Below are positions 6,758 through 14,145 of a stretch of 16,766 nucleotides of DNA, one piece after another. The notes beneath the pieces were generated by a model, which searched no databases, was not told the origin of the DNA, and saw only the letters and a list, made by a program, of their open reading frames with translations. Origin of the DNA: an uncultured Lachnospiraceae bacterium (lineage in GTDB: Bacteria > Bacillota > Clostridia > Lachnospirales > Lachnospiraceae); the NCBI GenBank assembly GCA_910577065.1, contig CAJTLD010000007.1, forward strand, positions 30,177 through 46,942, in the 5' to 3' direction. Within the stretch, counting starts at the first letter, position 1. Every line of letters begins with the position of its first letter. The translations under genes were made by a program, and so were the position numbers.

Positions 6758-7711
6758 ATGAATCACAAAGACAAAAAAGAACAGGATGCGAGCCCGCGCG
6801 GCGTGCTGATACGGGAATTGATTGCCCGCTTCGCGTCCGACCATCTGATAGGCAAAAAAATCAAAAGCGGGGAACTGCGCAAAAAACTGGTGGAACCGCC
6901 CTGGAATGTGCCGGACGGTTTTCATATGGAATCTATCGAAATGGAAGAGTTCCGTATGGAGTGGCTGACAAGCGTTCGGCAGGATTTAGATATGGCTCTT
7001 TTACAGCTTCACGGCGGAGGGTATGTAGGCGCGATGCGCAACGCATACCGGGTTTTTGCAGCCGCGTACAGCGAATTGGGAAATGGGATGCCCGTACTTA
7101 CGATCGATTACCGCGTGGCGCCGGAACATCCCTATCCGGCCGCTTTGGAAGACGCCATAAGCGCTTATCACTGGCTGATAGGCCGCGGGTACGACGGAAA
7201 ACAAATTATTGTGGCCGGGGATTCTGCCGGCGGCGGGCTGGCGTTGGCGCTTACGCTTTATCTGCGGGATCATGGGGAAGAACTTCCGGCAGGGATTATC
7301 GCAATGTCGCCCTGGACGGATATGACGGCTTCCGGGGAGTCTTACGAAACCAACTATGAAAAAGATCCCCTGTTTGGAAACACAAGGGACAGCCTGATTT
7401 ATAACCGGGAATATCTGGGACTTGAAGATCCTAAGAATCCTTATATTTCGCCGCTTTTTGGAGAATACGGCGGTTTTCCGCCGATGCTGATACAGGCAGG
7501 CTCTTATGAAATGCTGTTAAGCGATGCTAAATCCGTAGCGAAAAAGGCCCGGAAACAGGGGGTAAAAGTGCGGTATCATGAGTATGAGGGCATGTTCCAT
7601 GTGTTTCAGATGGCAATGCAGCTTATGCCGGAATCCGTACTGGCATGGAAGGAAGCGGGCAGGTTTATAAATTACTGTTCGGCTGCGGTAAACCCAAAAG
7701 AGGGATTGTAG
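6758..7711 (+). CDS. Alpha/beta hydrolase, family IV (HSL-type) esterase
   Basis: A 317-residue cytoplasmic carboxylester hydrolase of the hormone-sensitive-lipase group. The oxyanion motif HGGG is at 85-88, the DYRVAPEHPYPAALED signature at 117-132, nucleophile Ser156 in GDSAGG, the acid Asp256 in SYEMLLSDA and the base His281 in GMFHVF, so the catalytic triad is complete. No signal peptide or membrane helix is present. The N-terminal 70 residues form the expected cap region. It starts after AGGAG, 9 nt downstream of the DUF6320-like gene. Physiological substrate is unknown; relatives cleave short acyl or acetyl esters, and a role in removing acetyl groups from glycans or lipids linked to the membrane partner is only a guess. 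No clear terminator follows: AACCC/GGGTT at 7715-7738 is a weak stem without a U-tract. Confidence 0.92.
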   Translation: MNHKDKKEQDASPRGVLIRELIARFASDHLIGKKIKSGELRKKLVEPPWNVPDGFHMESIEMEEFRMEWLTSVRQDLDMALLQLHGGGYVGAMRNAYRVFAAAYSELGNGMPVLTIDYRVAPEHPYPAALEDAISAYHWLIGRGYDGKQIIVAGDSAGGGLALALTLYLRDHGEELPAGIIAMSPWTDMTASGESYETNYEKDPLFGNTRDSLIYNREYLGLEDPKNPYISPLFGEYGGFPPMLIQAGSYEMLLSDAKSVAKKARKQGVKVRYHEYEGMFHVFQMAMQLMPESVLAWKEAGRFINYCSAAVNPKEGL

Positions 7712-7765
7712 AAGAACCCGCTCCGCTGTTTTAGGGTTGTCTGCGGCAAATTTTCCATAAATTAG

Positions 7766-7794
7766 TTGACGTGTTTTCATACATTCCCTATAAT
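7766..7794 (+). promoter_or_regulatory. Strong sigma-A promoter ahead of the cohesin-domain gene and clpC
   Basis: TTGACG at 7766-7771, a 17-nt spacer and a perfect TATAAT at 7789-7794. Transcription should begin near 7801, leaving a leader of about 90 nt before the ATG at 7893. No CtsR heptad repeat (GGTCAAA type) or CIRCE inverted repeat overlaps it, although clpC lies in the same downstream unit. Confidence 0.8.
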
Positions 7795-7853
7795 AATGCT
7801 GTTAAAGGGATTTTTAATGACGGATGGGATAAAATATTCCTATTACATGACAT

Positions 7854-7877
7854 GCACACGATTTACAGCCTGTGTGC
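7854..7877 (+). other. Leader hairpin just upstream of a ribosome site
   Basis: GCACAC at 7854-7859 pairs with GTGTGC at 7872-7877 across a 12-nt loop. It ends 4 nt before the TGGAGG ribosome site (7882-7887) of the cohesin-domain gene. It does not mask that site, so it could insulate the leader or bind a factor. It is a short stem and may be chance. Confidence 0.3.
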
Positions 7878-7892
7878 GGAATGGAGGAAATA

Positions 7893-9734
7893 ATGAACAA
7901 TAAAATAAAACTGCTGCTGTCATTTTGCGCAAGCTTTCTGCTTTTGTTTTTTACAACATTGCCGGTATATGCCGCAGGAACGATTTCACTTGCCGTATCG
8001 AGCGGTACGGTAAAGGCCGGAGAAACCGTCACGGTTACCGTGTACGCAGCAAATGCGGCAAACGAGGCCGTAGTTGCCGATATGAGTATTACGTATGATA
8101 CGTCTTTGCTTGAATTTATCAGCAGTTCAGACACCGATGCGGCTTACGGTAACGGAACAGTGAAAGTCAAAGGGGAAGACGTTTCCGTCAAATTCAAAGC
8201 CATATCGTCCGGCGACGCATATGTAAAAGCGGAAGGGGCAACCCTTACGGCTGCCGGGACGCATATTACGGTTACCGGGGGATCCTCTGATACGCCGTTA
8301 GATACGGATACGGATGTAGACGCGGCAAAATCCGGAGACAACTCGCTGTCGTCCCTTTCCATATCCCCCGGCTCGCTGTCCCCTGCATTTAAAGGCAGCG
8401 TTACGGAGTATACTGCGCAGGTAGGCGGGGATGTCAGTGAAATTACCGTTACCCCGGTTACTTCCAACAGCAAAGCCGCTGTGGAATCCATTACCGGGAA
8501 CAAGGATCTGCAGACAGGCAAAAATGTTATAACAATTATGGTAAAGGCGGAAAACGGGACAAAAGCCGCCTATAAAATTACCGTTACAAAAGGGGAGGGC
8601 GCCCCGTCCGATACGTCCCCGAACGAAAAGGCGCCGTCAGAAGACTCTGCGGATAAGCCCGAAGATACGGAGGAAACAGGAGAAACTGCGCCGGTAAGCG
8701 CGGGCGCAGACGCTATCGTAATAGATGGGGTAAGTTATAAAATATCGGACGAATTTAAAGACGAAGATATACCGGAAGGATTTTCCAAGGCGGATTTTGA
8801 ATATAAGGGCGCGCCGCACAAAGGCATTTCTTTTGACCATGGGCATCTGGGCATGTATTATCTGGTAAACGATGCCAATGAAAGCAGCTTTTTCGTATAT
8901 GATGCGGATCGGGATAAATTTTATCCGTACGTACGCTTAACAAGCGGGGAGCATTATATTATCCTGATGGTTGTGCCAAACGGCGTTGTCCCGCCGGAGC
9001 GCTACGAAGAGGCTACCTTGGAAATCGGAGGCTGGTCGGCGGTTTCCGCATTCCAGTACAGCGGGCCGTCCGATAAGGAAATCGTCAAATTTGACAATCC
9101 GGAAGAAGAAGCGGCCTACAGCGCAGGATCGGATTTCTATATTTTTTACGGGATGGACGATACCGGAACACCGGGGTGGTATCAGTATGACGTCAGGCAG
9201 GAAACGTACCAGAGGTTTAATGCGGAGGCTATAGCCCCTGCAGACAACGGCAAAGATTATGATATGCTTTTAAAGTCCTACAATGAGTTGGATGATCGTT
9301 ACGACAAAGTACGCACGAAGGACAGGAGGCTGATTGGAGGCATGATCTTTGGGCTGGTTGTGCTTTTGATTGTGGTAATCAACCTACTTCTGAAAATCAG
9401 GGAACTTGGGATGGACGACGACCCGTACCGGGAGGAGCCGCCGGAAAGAAAACGTAAGAAAGCCAGGAAAAAGAGAAAAACCGCGGCCAAACCAAGCGTT
9501 CCAAAGAGAGTATCCCGTATTACGGATTACGACGAAGAAGACGCGGAATTTTATGACGGCGACGACAGGGAAATAATAGATGAATTTGAAGAGGAACCAA
9601 ATCTTTTGAGCAGAAAGCCCAAACGGGACAAATCTGCCAGGATTCGTAAAACAGAACCGGAACGAAATTATAATCCGCTGTCTGTGGGGCACGAAGAAGA
9701 TGACGATATCGAATTTCTGGATTTAAATGAATAA
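7893..9734 (+). CDS. Secreted single-pass membrane protein with cohesin-like and cadherin-like domains
   Basis: A 613-residue envelope protein. A signal peptide covers 1-27, with probable cleavage after TLPVYA. A cohesin-like beta-sandwich (28-128: ISLAVSSGTVKAGETVTVTV, then DMSITYDTSLLEF) follows. Next comes a cadherin-like beta-sandwich (about 151-233, starting SLSSLSISPGSLSPAFKGSV and ending AAYKITVTKG), a Pro/Glu/Thr linker (234-272) and an unrecognised aromatic-rich domain (274-447). A short polar stretch (452-478) leads to one transmembrane helix (480-500) and a cytoplasmic tail (501-613) that is basic at 512-542 and then strongly acidic. The ATG at 7893 is chosen because TGGAGG lies 5 nt upstream and the signal peptide begins properly; ATGs at 7881 and 7872 are poorer. 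The domain facing out probably binds carbohydrate or protein partners; no dockerin or cellulosomal enzyme is present. It is 17 nt from clpC, in the same direction. Confidence 0.8.
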   Translation: MNNKIKLLLSFCASFLLLFFTTLPVYAAGTISLAVSSGTVKAGETVTVTVYAANAANEAVVADMSITYDTSLLEFISSSDTDAAYGNGTVKVKGEDVSVKFKAISSGDAYVKAEGATLTAAGTHITVTGGSSDTPLDTDTDVDAAKSGDNSLSSLSISPGSLSPAFKGSVTEYTAQVGGDVSEITVTPVTSNSKAAVESITGNKDLQTGKNVITIMVKAENGTKAAYKITVTKGEGAPSDTSPNEKAPSEDSADKPEDTEETGETAPVSAGADAIVIDGVSYKISDEFKDEDIPEGFSKADFEYKGAPHKGISFDHGHLGMYYLVNDANESSFFVYDADRDKFYPYVRLTSGEHYIILMVVPNGVVPPERYEEATLEIGGWSAVSAFQYSGPSDKEIVKFDNPEEEAAYSAGSDFYIFYGMDDTGTPGWYQYDVRQETYQRFNAEAIAPADNGKDYDMLLKSYNELDDRYDKVRTKDRRLIGGMIFGLVVLLIVVINLLLKIRELGMDDDPYREEPPERKRKKARKKRKTAAKPSVPKRVSRITDYDEEDAEFYDGDDREIIDEFEEEPNLLSRKPKRDKSARIRKTEPERNYNPLSVGHEEDDDIEFLDLNE

Positions 9735-9751
9735 ACAATTAAGGTGGAGAT

Positions 9752-12208
9752 ATGCAGAAATCATTTACAAATAAGGCGCTAAAGGCGTTAAAGCTGGCGG
9801 AAAAAGCATCGAAAGCGATGCATCATAATTATATTGGGACGGAGCATTTGCTGCTTGGCCTGCTGAAAGAGGGAACAGGCGTCGCTGCCAGGGTCCTGAT
9901 GGACAATAAAGTATTTACAGAACCGCTTCTGGAACTGATCGAAAGTTTAATTGCGCCGTCGGGGCAGACGGCGGTAGCGGAGGCGGACGGATGGACGCCA
10001 AGGGCGGAACAGATACTCGAAAACGCAGAACGGGAATCGGATCGTTTTTCCAGCAGGGAGATTGGTACGGAGCACCTTTTGATTGCGATGATCAAAGAAA
10101 CAGAGTGCGCGGCGTCCCGCCTGATGAATACCCTGAGCGTTAATATACAGAAGCTTTATGTGGACACACTGGTTGCAATGGGAGAAGACGGCAATCTTTA
10201 CCGGGAGGATTTCCAAAACGGTAAACCCAGCAAACGCAAAAATGCCGGAAGCACCCCCATGTTGGATCAATATGCCAGGGATTTGACGGCGCTTGCCAGG
10301 GACAGAAAACTCGATCCGGTGATTGGAAGGGATGATGAGATTCAGCGCGTTATCCAGATTTTAAGCAGGCGCGGAAAAAACAATCCCTGCCTGATTGGAG
10401 AACCGGGCGTCGGCAAAACCGCTGTTGTGGAGGGCTTAGCGCAGCGTATTGTGACAGGTTTGGTGCCGGATACGGTAGCGGACAAACGGGTCATTACACT
10501 TGATCTTTCCGGGATGGTGGCAGGTTCCAAGTACCGCGGCGAGTTTGAAGAGCGGATTAAAAAGGTGATTCGTGAAGTAACGCAGGCGGGAAATATCCTG
10601 TTATTTATCGACGAGATCCATACCATCATCGGTGCGGGCGGCGCGGAAGGCGCCATTGATGCCTCAAATATTTTAAAGCCGTCTCTGGCGCGCGGGGAGA
10701 TTCAGCTTATCGGTGCGACGACCATTGCGGAATACCGTAAATATATCGAAAAAGACGCGGCTTTGGAGCGGCGTTTCCAGCCGGTTTCCGTAGAAGAGCC
10801 GGATCGGGCGCAGGCGATAGAAATATTAAAAGGGCTGCGCAGGCACTATGAGGATCATCATCATGTTGCGATTACAGACGAAGGCATAGAAGCGGCCGTT
10901 GATTTTTCCATTCGTTATATCAATGACAGGTTCCTGCCGGATAAGGCTATTGATCTGATGGATGAAGCGTCTTCAAAAGTGCGTCTTATGGGGTACGGCA
11001 CGTCCGGAAACGTTATGGAACTGGAGCGCCAGATCATAGAATATGATAATAGGATCGAAACGGCGCTGCAGGAGGACGACTTGAAAGAGGCATCCCGTAT
11101 CAGTGCAAAAAAACAGGAAACAGAGCAAAAATATGTAAAACTGCTTAAAAAATACAAAAAAGAAGCGGAGAAAAAGCCTTTGACGGTAGGCGCAGAGGAA
11201 ATGGCCGATATCGTTTCCGGATGGACTAAAATTCCGGTGAAGAAGCTGGAAGAAGGAGAAGCCGCAAGGCTGCGCCGCCTCGAAAAGACGCTGCACAAGC
11301 GCGTCATCGGCCAGGAAGAAGCTGTTACTGCGGTAGCTAAAGCCGTCAGGAGAGGCCGGGTCGGCTTAAAAGACCCGAACCGCCCGATTGGATCGTTTCT
11401 GTTTTTAGGGCCAACGGGGGTAGGAAAGACAGAAATTACAAAGGCGCTTGCGGAAGCCGTATTTGGCGACGAGCAGTCTATGATCCGGGTAGATATGTCC
11501 GAATACATGGAACGGCACAGCGTTTCAAAGATGATTGGGTCGCCTCCTGGATATGTGGGATATGACGAGGGCGGCCAGCTGAGCGAGAAAGTCCGCCGGA
11601 ATCCTTATTCTGTTATTTTATTTGACGAGATCGAAAAGGCGCATCCGGATATTTTCAATATTTTGCTGCAGGTACTTGACGACGGCCATATTACAGACGC
11701 GCAGGGGCGTAAGGTGGATTTTAAAAATACGATTATCATTATGACGTCCAATGCCGGGGCGCAGGCGATTGTATCCCCGAAAAAGCTTGGGTTTGGCATG
11801 GGAGAAGACGAGAAGCAGAATTATGAAAGAATGAAACAAGGCGTTATGGAGGAAGTCAAACGGATTTTTAAACCGGAATTTTTAAACCGGATTGACGATA
11901 CGATTGTGTTCCGCGCGCTGGATAAAGAAGATATGAAAAAAATTGTAGCCCTGCTCTCTAAAACCCTGGTTATGCGCTGTAAAGAACAGATGGATATTAC
12001 GCTTTCCATCAAAGATTCCGTAAAAGCGTATATTGTCGATTCGGCTTATGATCCCAAGTACGGCGCGAGGCCGTTAAGGCGTAAAATACAAAATACGATT
12101 GAGGATGGGCTTGCAGAGGAAATTCTGGGCAGGAAAATTAAAAAAGGCGATACGGTGGATGTGACCGTACGCGGAAATGAAATACGTTTTTTGGTCAAAG
12201 AAAAATAA
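9752..12208 (+). CDS. clpC: ATP-dependent Clp protease ATP-binding subunit ClpC
   Basis: Hexameric AAA+ unfoldase that feeds substrates to ClpP in the cytosol. The 818-residue protein has two Clp-N repeats (about 4-65 and 80-140). NBD1 has Walker A GEPGVGKT (216-223), Walker B LLFIDEI and sensor GATT (321-324). A UVR/coiled-coil middle segment spans about 421-470. NBD2 has Walker A GPTGVGKT (553-560) and Walker B VILFDEIE, followed by a ClpB-type D2 small domain. LGF at 679-681 corresponds to the ClpP-docking tripeptide. Both Clp-N repeats keep the GTEH motif (Glu31, Glu107), corresponding to the acids that bind phospho-arginine in Bacillus ClpC. The gene follows AGGTGGAG, 17 nt after the cohesin-domain gene. 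It is not in a ctsR-mcsA-mcsB-clpC operon, and no CtsR box is seen near its promoter. Confidence 0.97.
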   Translation: MQKSFTNKALKALKLAEKASKAMHHNYIGTEHLLLGLLKEGTGVAARVLMDNKVFTEPLLELIESLIAPSGQTAVAEADGWTPRAEQILENAERESDRFSSREIGTEHLLIAMIKETECAASRLMNTLSVNIQKLYVDTLVAMGEDGNLYREDFQNGKPSKRKNAGSTPMLDQYARDLTALARDRKLDPVIGRDDEIQRVIQILSRRGKNNPCLIGEPGVGKTAVVEGLAQRIVTGLVPDTVADKRVITLDLSGMVAGSKYRGEFEERIKKVIREVTQAGNILLFIDEIHTIIGAGGAEGAIDASNILKPSLARGEIQLIGATTIAEYRKYIEKDAALERRFQPVSVEEPDRAQAIEILKGLRRHYEDHHHVAITDEGIEAAVDFSIRYINDRFLPDKAIDLMDEASSKVRLMGYGTSGNVMELERQIIEYDNRIETALQEDDLKEASRISAKKQETEQKYVKLLKKYKKEAEKKPLTVGAEEMADIVSGWTKIPVKKLEEGEAARLRRLEKTLHKRVIGQEEAVTAVAKAVRRGRVGLKDPNRPIGSFLFLGPTGVGKTEITKALAEAVFGDEQSMIRVDMSEYMERHSVSKMIGSPPGYVGYDEGGQLSEKVRRNPYSVILFDEIEKAHPDIFNILLQVLDDGHITDAQGRKVDFKNTIIIMTSNAGAQAIVSPKKLGFGMGEDEKQNYERMKQGVMEEVKRIFKPEFLNRIDDTIVFRALDKEDMKKIVALLSKTLVMRCKEQMDITLSIKDSVKAYIVDSAYDPKYGARPLRRKIQNTIEDGLAEEILGRKIKKGDTVDVTVRGNEIRFLVKEK

Positions 12209-12217
12209 GTCAGAAAA

Positions 12218-12268
12218 TGCCGGGCGGACACATGCCGCCCGGTAAATCCGGTAACCCCGGATTTTTTT
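12218..12268. terminator. Tandem hairpin terminator between clpC and nagA
   Basis: Two stems follow clpC. The first is CCGGGCGG (12220-12227) with CCGCCCGG (12235-12242), extendable by two outer pairs. The second is AAATCCGG (12244-12251), loop TAACC, and CCGGATTT (12257-12264), followed directly by a T-run to 12268. The second is a textbook intrinsic terminator for clpC, and its U-tract overlaps the nagA stop codon. Read on the minus strand, the GC-rich stem is followed by CATTTTCTGACTTATTTTT, so the pair probably ends nagA transcripts too. Confidence 0.88.
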
Positions 12269-13415
12269 ATTTTGTTTGTAATTTCGGCTGTCCCATGCAG
12301 TAGGTCTGGCGTACCTGGTATCCGGAATCGAGTACGGCCAGATCCGCGTCCATGCCTACGCCGATGCTGCCCTTGCGGTCAGCGACGCCAATACAGCGCG
12401 CCGGGTTTCGGGTGCATGCGTTAATGGCATAATTGAACGGAACCAAAGCTTCTTCCACCAGGATGCGCAGGCCTTCGTTTAACCGCAGCGTGGAGCCTGC
12501 TAATGTACCGCTGGCCGTCAGATGGGCGCTGCCGTCCGGGTAAATTTCGATTTCATTGCCGCCGAAGATAAATTTGCTGCCTACGGGCGAACCTTTGGCC
12601 ATCAGCGCGTCCGATACCATAATAGAGTAATCCGGCCCTTTGGACATAAAGAAATTATTGAGCGCAGCCGGAGTGGAATGACGGCCGTCGCATATGATTT
12701 CGCCATACATGGTGCGCAGGCGGTAAGCGGCGCCCACCAGTCCGTTTGCCCGGTGGTTAAACGGCGTCATGCCGTTGTATACGTGCGTCATAGAACGCGC
12801 GCCGTGGGCATATGCCATAACAGCCTGTTCATAAGTGGCTGCGGAATGCCCGATGCTTACGGTTACGCCGTTTTGGGCAAGATAATGGGTCAGGGCGAAA
12901 TCATCGTCTGTTTCCGTTGCCATTGTAATATACCGGATATTGCCTTTGGCGGCGTCCTGGTATCTTTTGAACTGCTCAATTGTGGGTTTTACAATATGCT
13001 GTTCAGGCTGCGCGCCCTTATAAACCATATCCAGATACGGGCCTTCGAAATGGACGCCTAAAATCTCGGCTCCTTCATACCCGTCTTCCATAACCTTTGC
13101 CACATTTGCAACAGCTTTGGTTAAAACGTCTTCGCTCTGTGTAATCGTGGTGGCAAGGAAAGAGGTTACGCCCTCGTCCACAACGTGTTCGGCCCAGTAA
13201 CGCAGCCCTTCTTCGTTGGCGTCGTTGGTATCGAACTTGTAAGCGCCGTGGCAGTGGATATCCATAAACCCGGGTACAATTCTTAAATCGCCGTAATCCA
13301 CGTCGGCAGTTTTGCTTTCGTGGGGAAGGATATCAGAAATTTTTCCGTCTTTGATCTCAATGGCAGCAGGGATAAACTGGTCTGCTATCCATACTTTGTT
13401 GCTTTGGATTAACAT
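12267..13415 (-). CDS. nagA: N-acetylglucosamine-6-phosphate deacetylase
   Basis: Cytosolic amidohydrolase that turns GlcNAc-6-phosphate into glucosamine-6-phosphate and acetate, feeding amino-sugar catabolism and cell-wall recycling. Its 382 residues match the family. The metal-dependent TIM-barrel residues are visible: the HxH pair His54/His56 in DIHCHGAY, Glu124 in HFEGPYL, His190 in IGHSAATY, His211 in THVYNGMTPF, DGRHS at 243-247 and catalytic Asp269 in VSDALMAKG. Some positions are atypical: HCHGA instead of HxHGG, THVYNGM for THLFNAM and SDA for TDA. This places it in a divergent NagA subgroup found in Firmicutes; the overall function call is still good. An AAGGAGGAG ribosome site (13422-13430) precedes the ATG. 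nagB is not in the window. It is transcribed divergently from the 137-aa gene. Confidence 0.93.
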   Translation of the reverse strand: MLIQSNKVWIADQFIPAAIEIKDGKISDILPHESKTADVDYGDLRIVPGFMDIHCHGAYKFDTNDANEEGLRYWAEHVVDEGVTSFLATTITQSEDVLTKAVANVAKVMEDGYEGAEILGVHFEGPYLDMVYKGAQPEQHIVKPTIEQFKRYQDAAKGNIRYITMATETDDDFALTHYLAQNGVTVSIGHSAATYEQAVMAYAHGARSMTHVYNGMTPFNHRANGLVGAAYRLRTMYGEIICDGRHSTPAALNNFFMSKGPDYSIMVSDALMAKGSPVGSKFIFGGNEIEIYPDGSAHLTASGTLAGSTLRLNEGLRILVEEALVPFNYAINACTRNPARCIGVADRKGSIGVGMDADLAVLDSGYQVRQTYCMGQPKLQTK

Positions 13416-13465
13416 GTAAAACTCCTCCTTATATTTAAATTTTTGGAATCAAATCCATATTATGT

Positions 13466-13474
13466 ATTATAACA
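13466..13474 (-). promoter_or_regulatory. Extended -10 promoter for nagA
   Basis: On the minus strand TGTTATAAT forms a perfect TGnTATAAT extended -10, with the hexamer at 13466-13471 and TG at 13473-13474. No convincing -35 hexamer is present, only TTTTAA at a 17-nt distance, which extended -10 promoters tolerate. The transcript would start near 13459, giving a leader of about 43 nt. No CcpA cre-like palindrome was recognised here. Confidence 0.6.
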
Positions 13475-13535
13475 CCGCTTTTCTTTTTTTAAAAGCAATG
13501 ATAAAAAACTTAAGAATAAAAAAACAACAAAAAAA

Positions 13536-13565
13536 CTGGAAAAGCGCAGGCGGATATTATATAAT
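13536..13565 (+). promoter_or_regulatory. Candidate promoter for the 137-aa protein gene
   Basis: A perfect TATAAT lies at 13560-13565, 42 nt before the ATG. A weak -35 (CTGGAA, 13536-13541) lies 18 nt before it. The 45 bases upstream are A-tract rich, like an UP element, which could compensate for the poor -35. The region is shared with the divergent nagA promoter. Confidence 0.55.
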
Positions 13566-13606
13566 AGGAATACAGAAATACATAGAAGTGTCACAGGAGG
13601 ATAAGA

Positions 13607-14020
13607 ATGTCTGTTATAAGTGAATTGATTCGCAGCGAATCCAATGGAACAATCAGCTTTGGCGATTACAGTCTGCCTGCCAAAGCCAAACTGGATCATT
13701 TTGAGCATGCCGGAGATCTGTACAAAGTGAAAACCTACCGGCAGATTACCAAGTTAGAGCGGAATGGCATGTTTGTGTATGAATCAGTACCAGGAACGGC
13801 CGTAACCGGTTTTTTGGCTACCGGGGATGAAGTTTCATTTCGCGTGGAAGGGCCGGAAGACGCGCAGATTACGTTGGAACTGGAAGCGGGAACCGAATAT
13901 AATATTACAATCAATGGGACGCATGCAGGCGTCATGAAAACCAATCTGGGCGGCAAGTTAAGTTTAAGCGTTGAAATGGACGGGAACAGCAGCGTGGCCG
14001 TCGGCATTACCAGAAAATAA
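13607..14020 (+). CDS. Small conserved Lachnospiraceae-type protein (sometimes labelled endosialidase)
   Basis: A 137-residue soluble protein without signal peptide or membrane helix. It begins MSVISELIRSESNGTISFGDY, has the central segment KVKTYRQITKLERNGMFVYESVPGTAV, and ends in a predicted all-beta part (ITLELEAGTEYNITINGTH, then GGKLSLSVEM). From memory, very similar proteins are common in Lachnospiraceae and often carry the name endosialidase. The length is far too short for an endosialidase catalytic beta-propeller, and no such catalytic residues are visible, so that name should not be trusted. A strong AGGAGGATAAG ribosome site and its own promoter and terminator suggest a well-expressed single-gene unit. 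The beta-rich build and lack of catalytic motifs fit a binding or structural protein. Function is unknown. Confidence 0.75.
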   Translation: MSVISELIRSESNGTISFGDYSLPAKAKLDHFEHAGDLYKVKTYRQITKLERNGMFVYESVPGTAVTGFLATGDEVSFRVEGPEDAQITLELEAGTEYNITINGTHAGVMKTNLGGKLSLSVEMDGNSSVAVGITRK

Positions 14021-14088
14021 AGCGTCCAAAATAAAATTCAGGAAGGCGGCGGCCGGTAGATTGCGTTATTTTCTGGTGCAGCCGCGCT

Positions 14089-14128
14089 CCTGCGCAGCAA
14101 ATACTGCTGCGCAGGATTCTTTTATTTT
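14089..14128 (+). terminator. Intrinsic terminator between the 137-aa gene and radA
   Basis: CCTGCGCAGCA (14089-14099) pairs perfectly with TGCTGCGCAGG (14105-14115) around loop AATAC, an 11-bp GC-rich stem, and is followed by ATTCTTTTATTTT. It ends the 137-aa gene 69 nt after its stop. It also lies only 17 nt before the radA start, so radA either uses read-through or a promoter I cannot see. Confidence 0.85.
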
Positions 14129-14145
14129 AGAGATATGGAGAAGAT

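Noticed and set aside
9640..9751. Internal clpC promoter around a TATAAT near 9669
   Set aside because: The hexamer lies inside the cohesin-gene tail and no usable -35 or extended -10 accompanies it; not strong enough to annotate.
10915..11508. 197-codon minus-strand frame inside clpC
   Set aside because: Ser/Phe-rich antisense translation of the conserved ClpC middle and NBD2 regions; no start signals or recognisable motifs.
12522..13061. 179-codon plus-strand frame inside nagA
   Set aside because: Antisense to nagA, which has its motifs, ribosome site and promoter on the minus strand.
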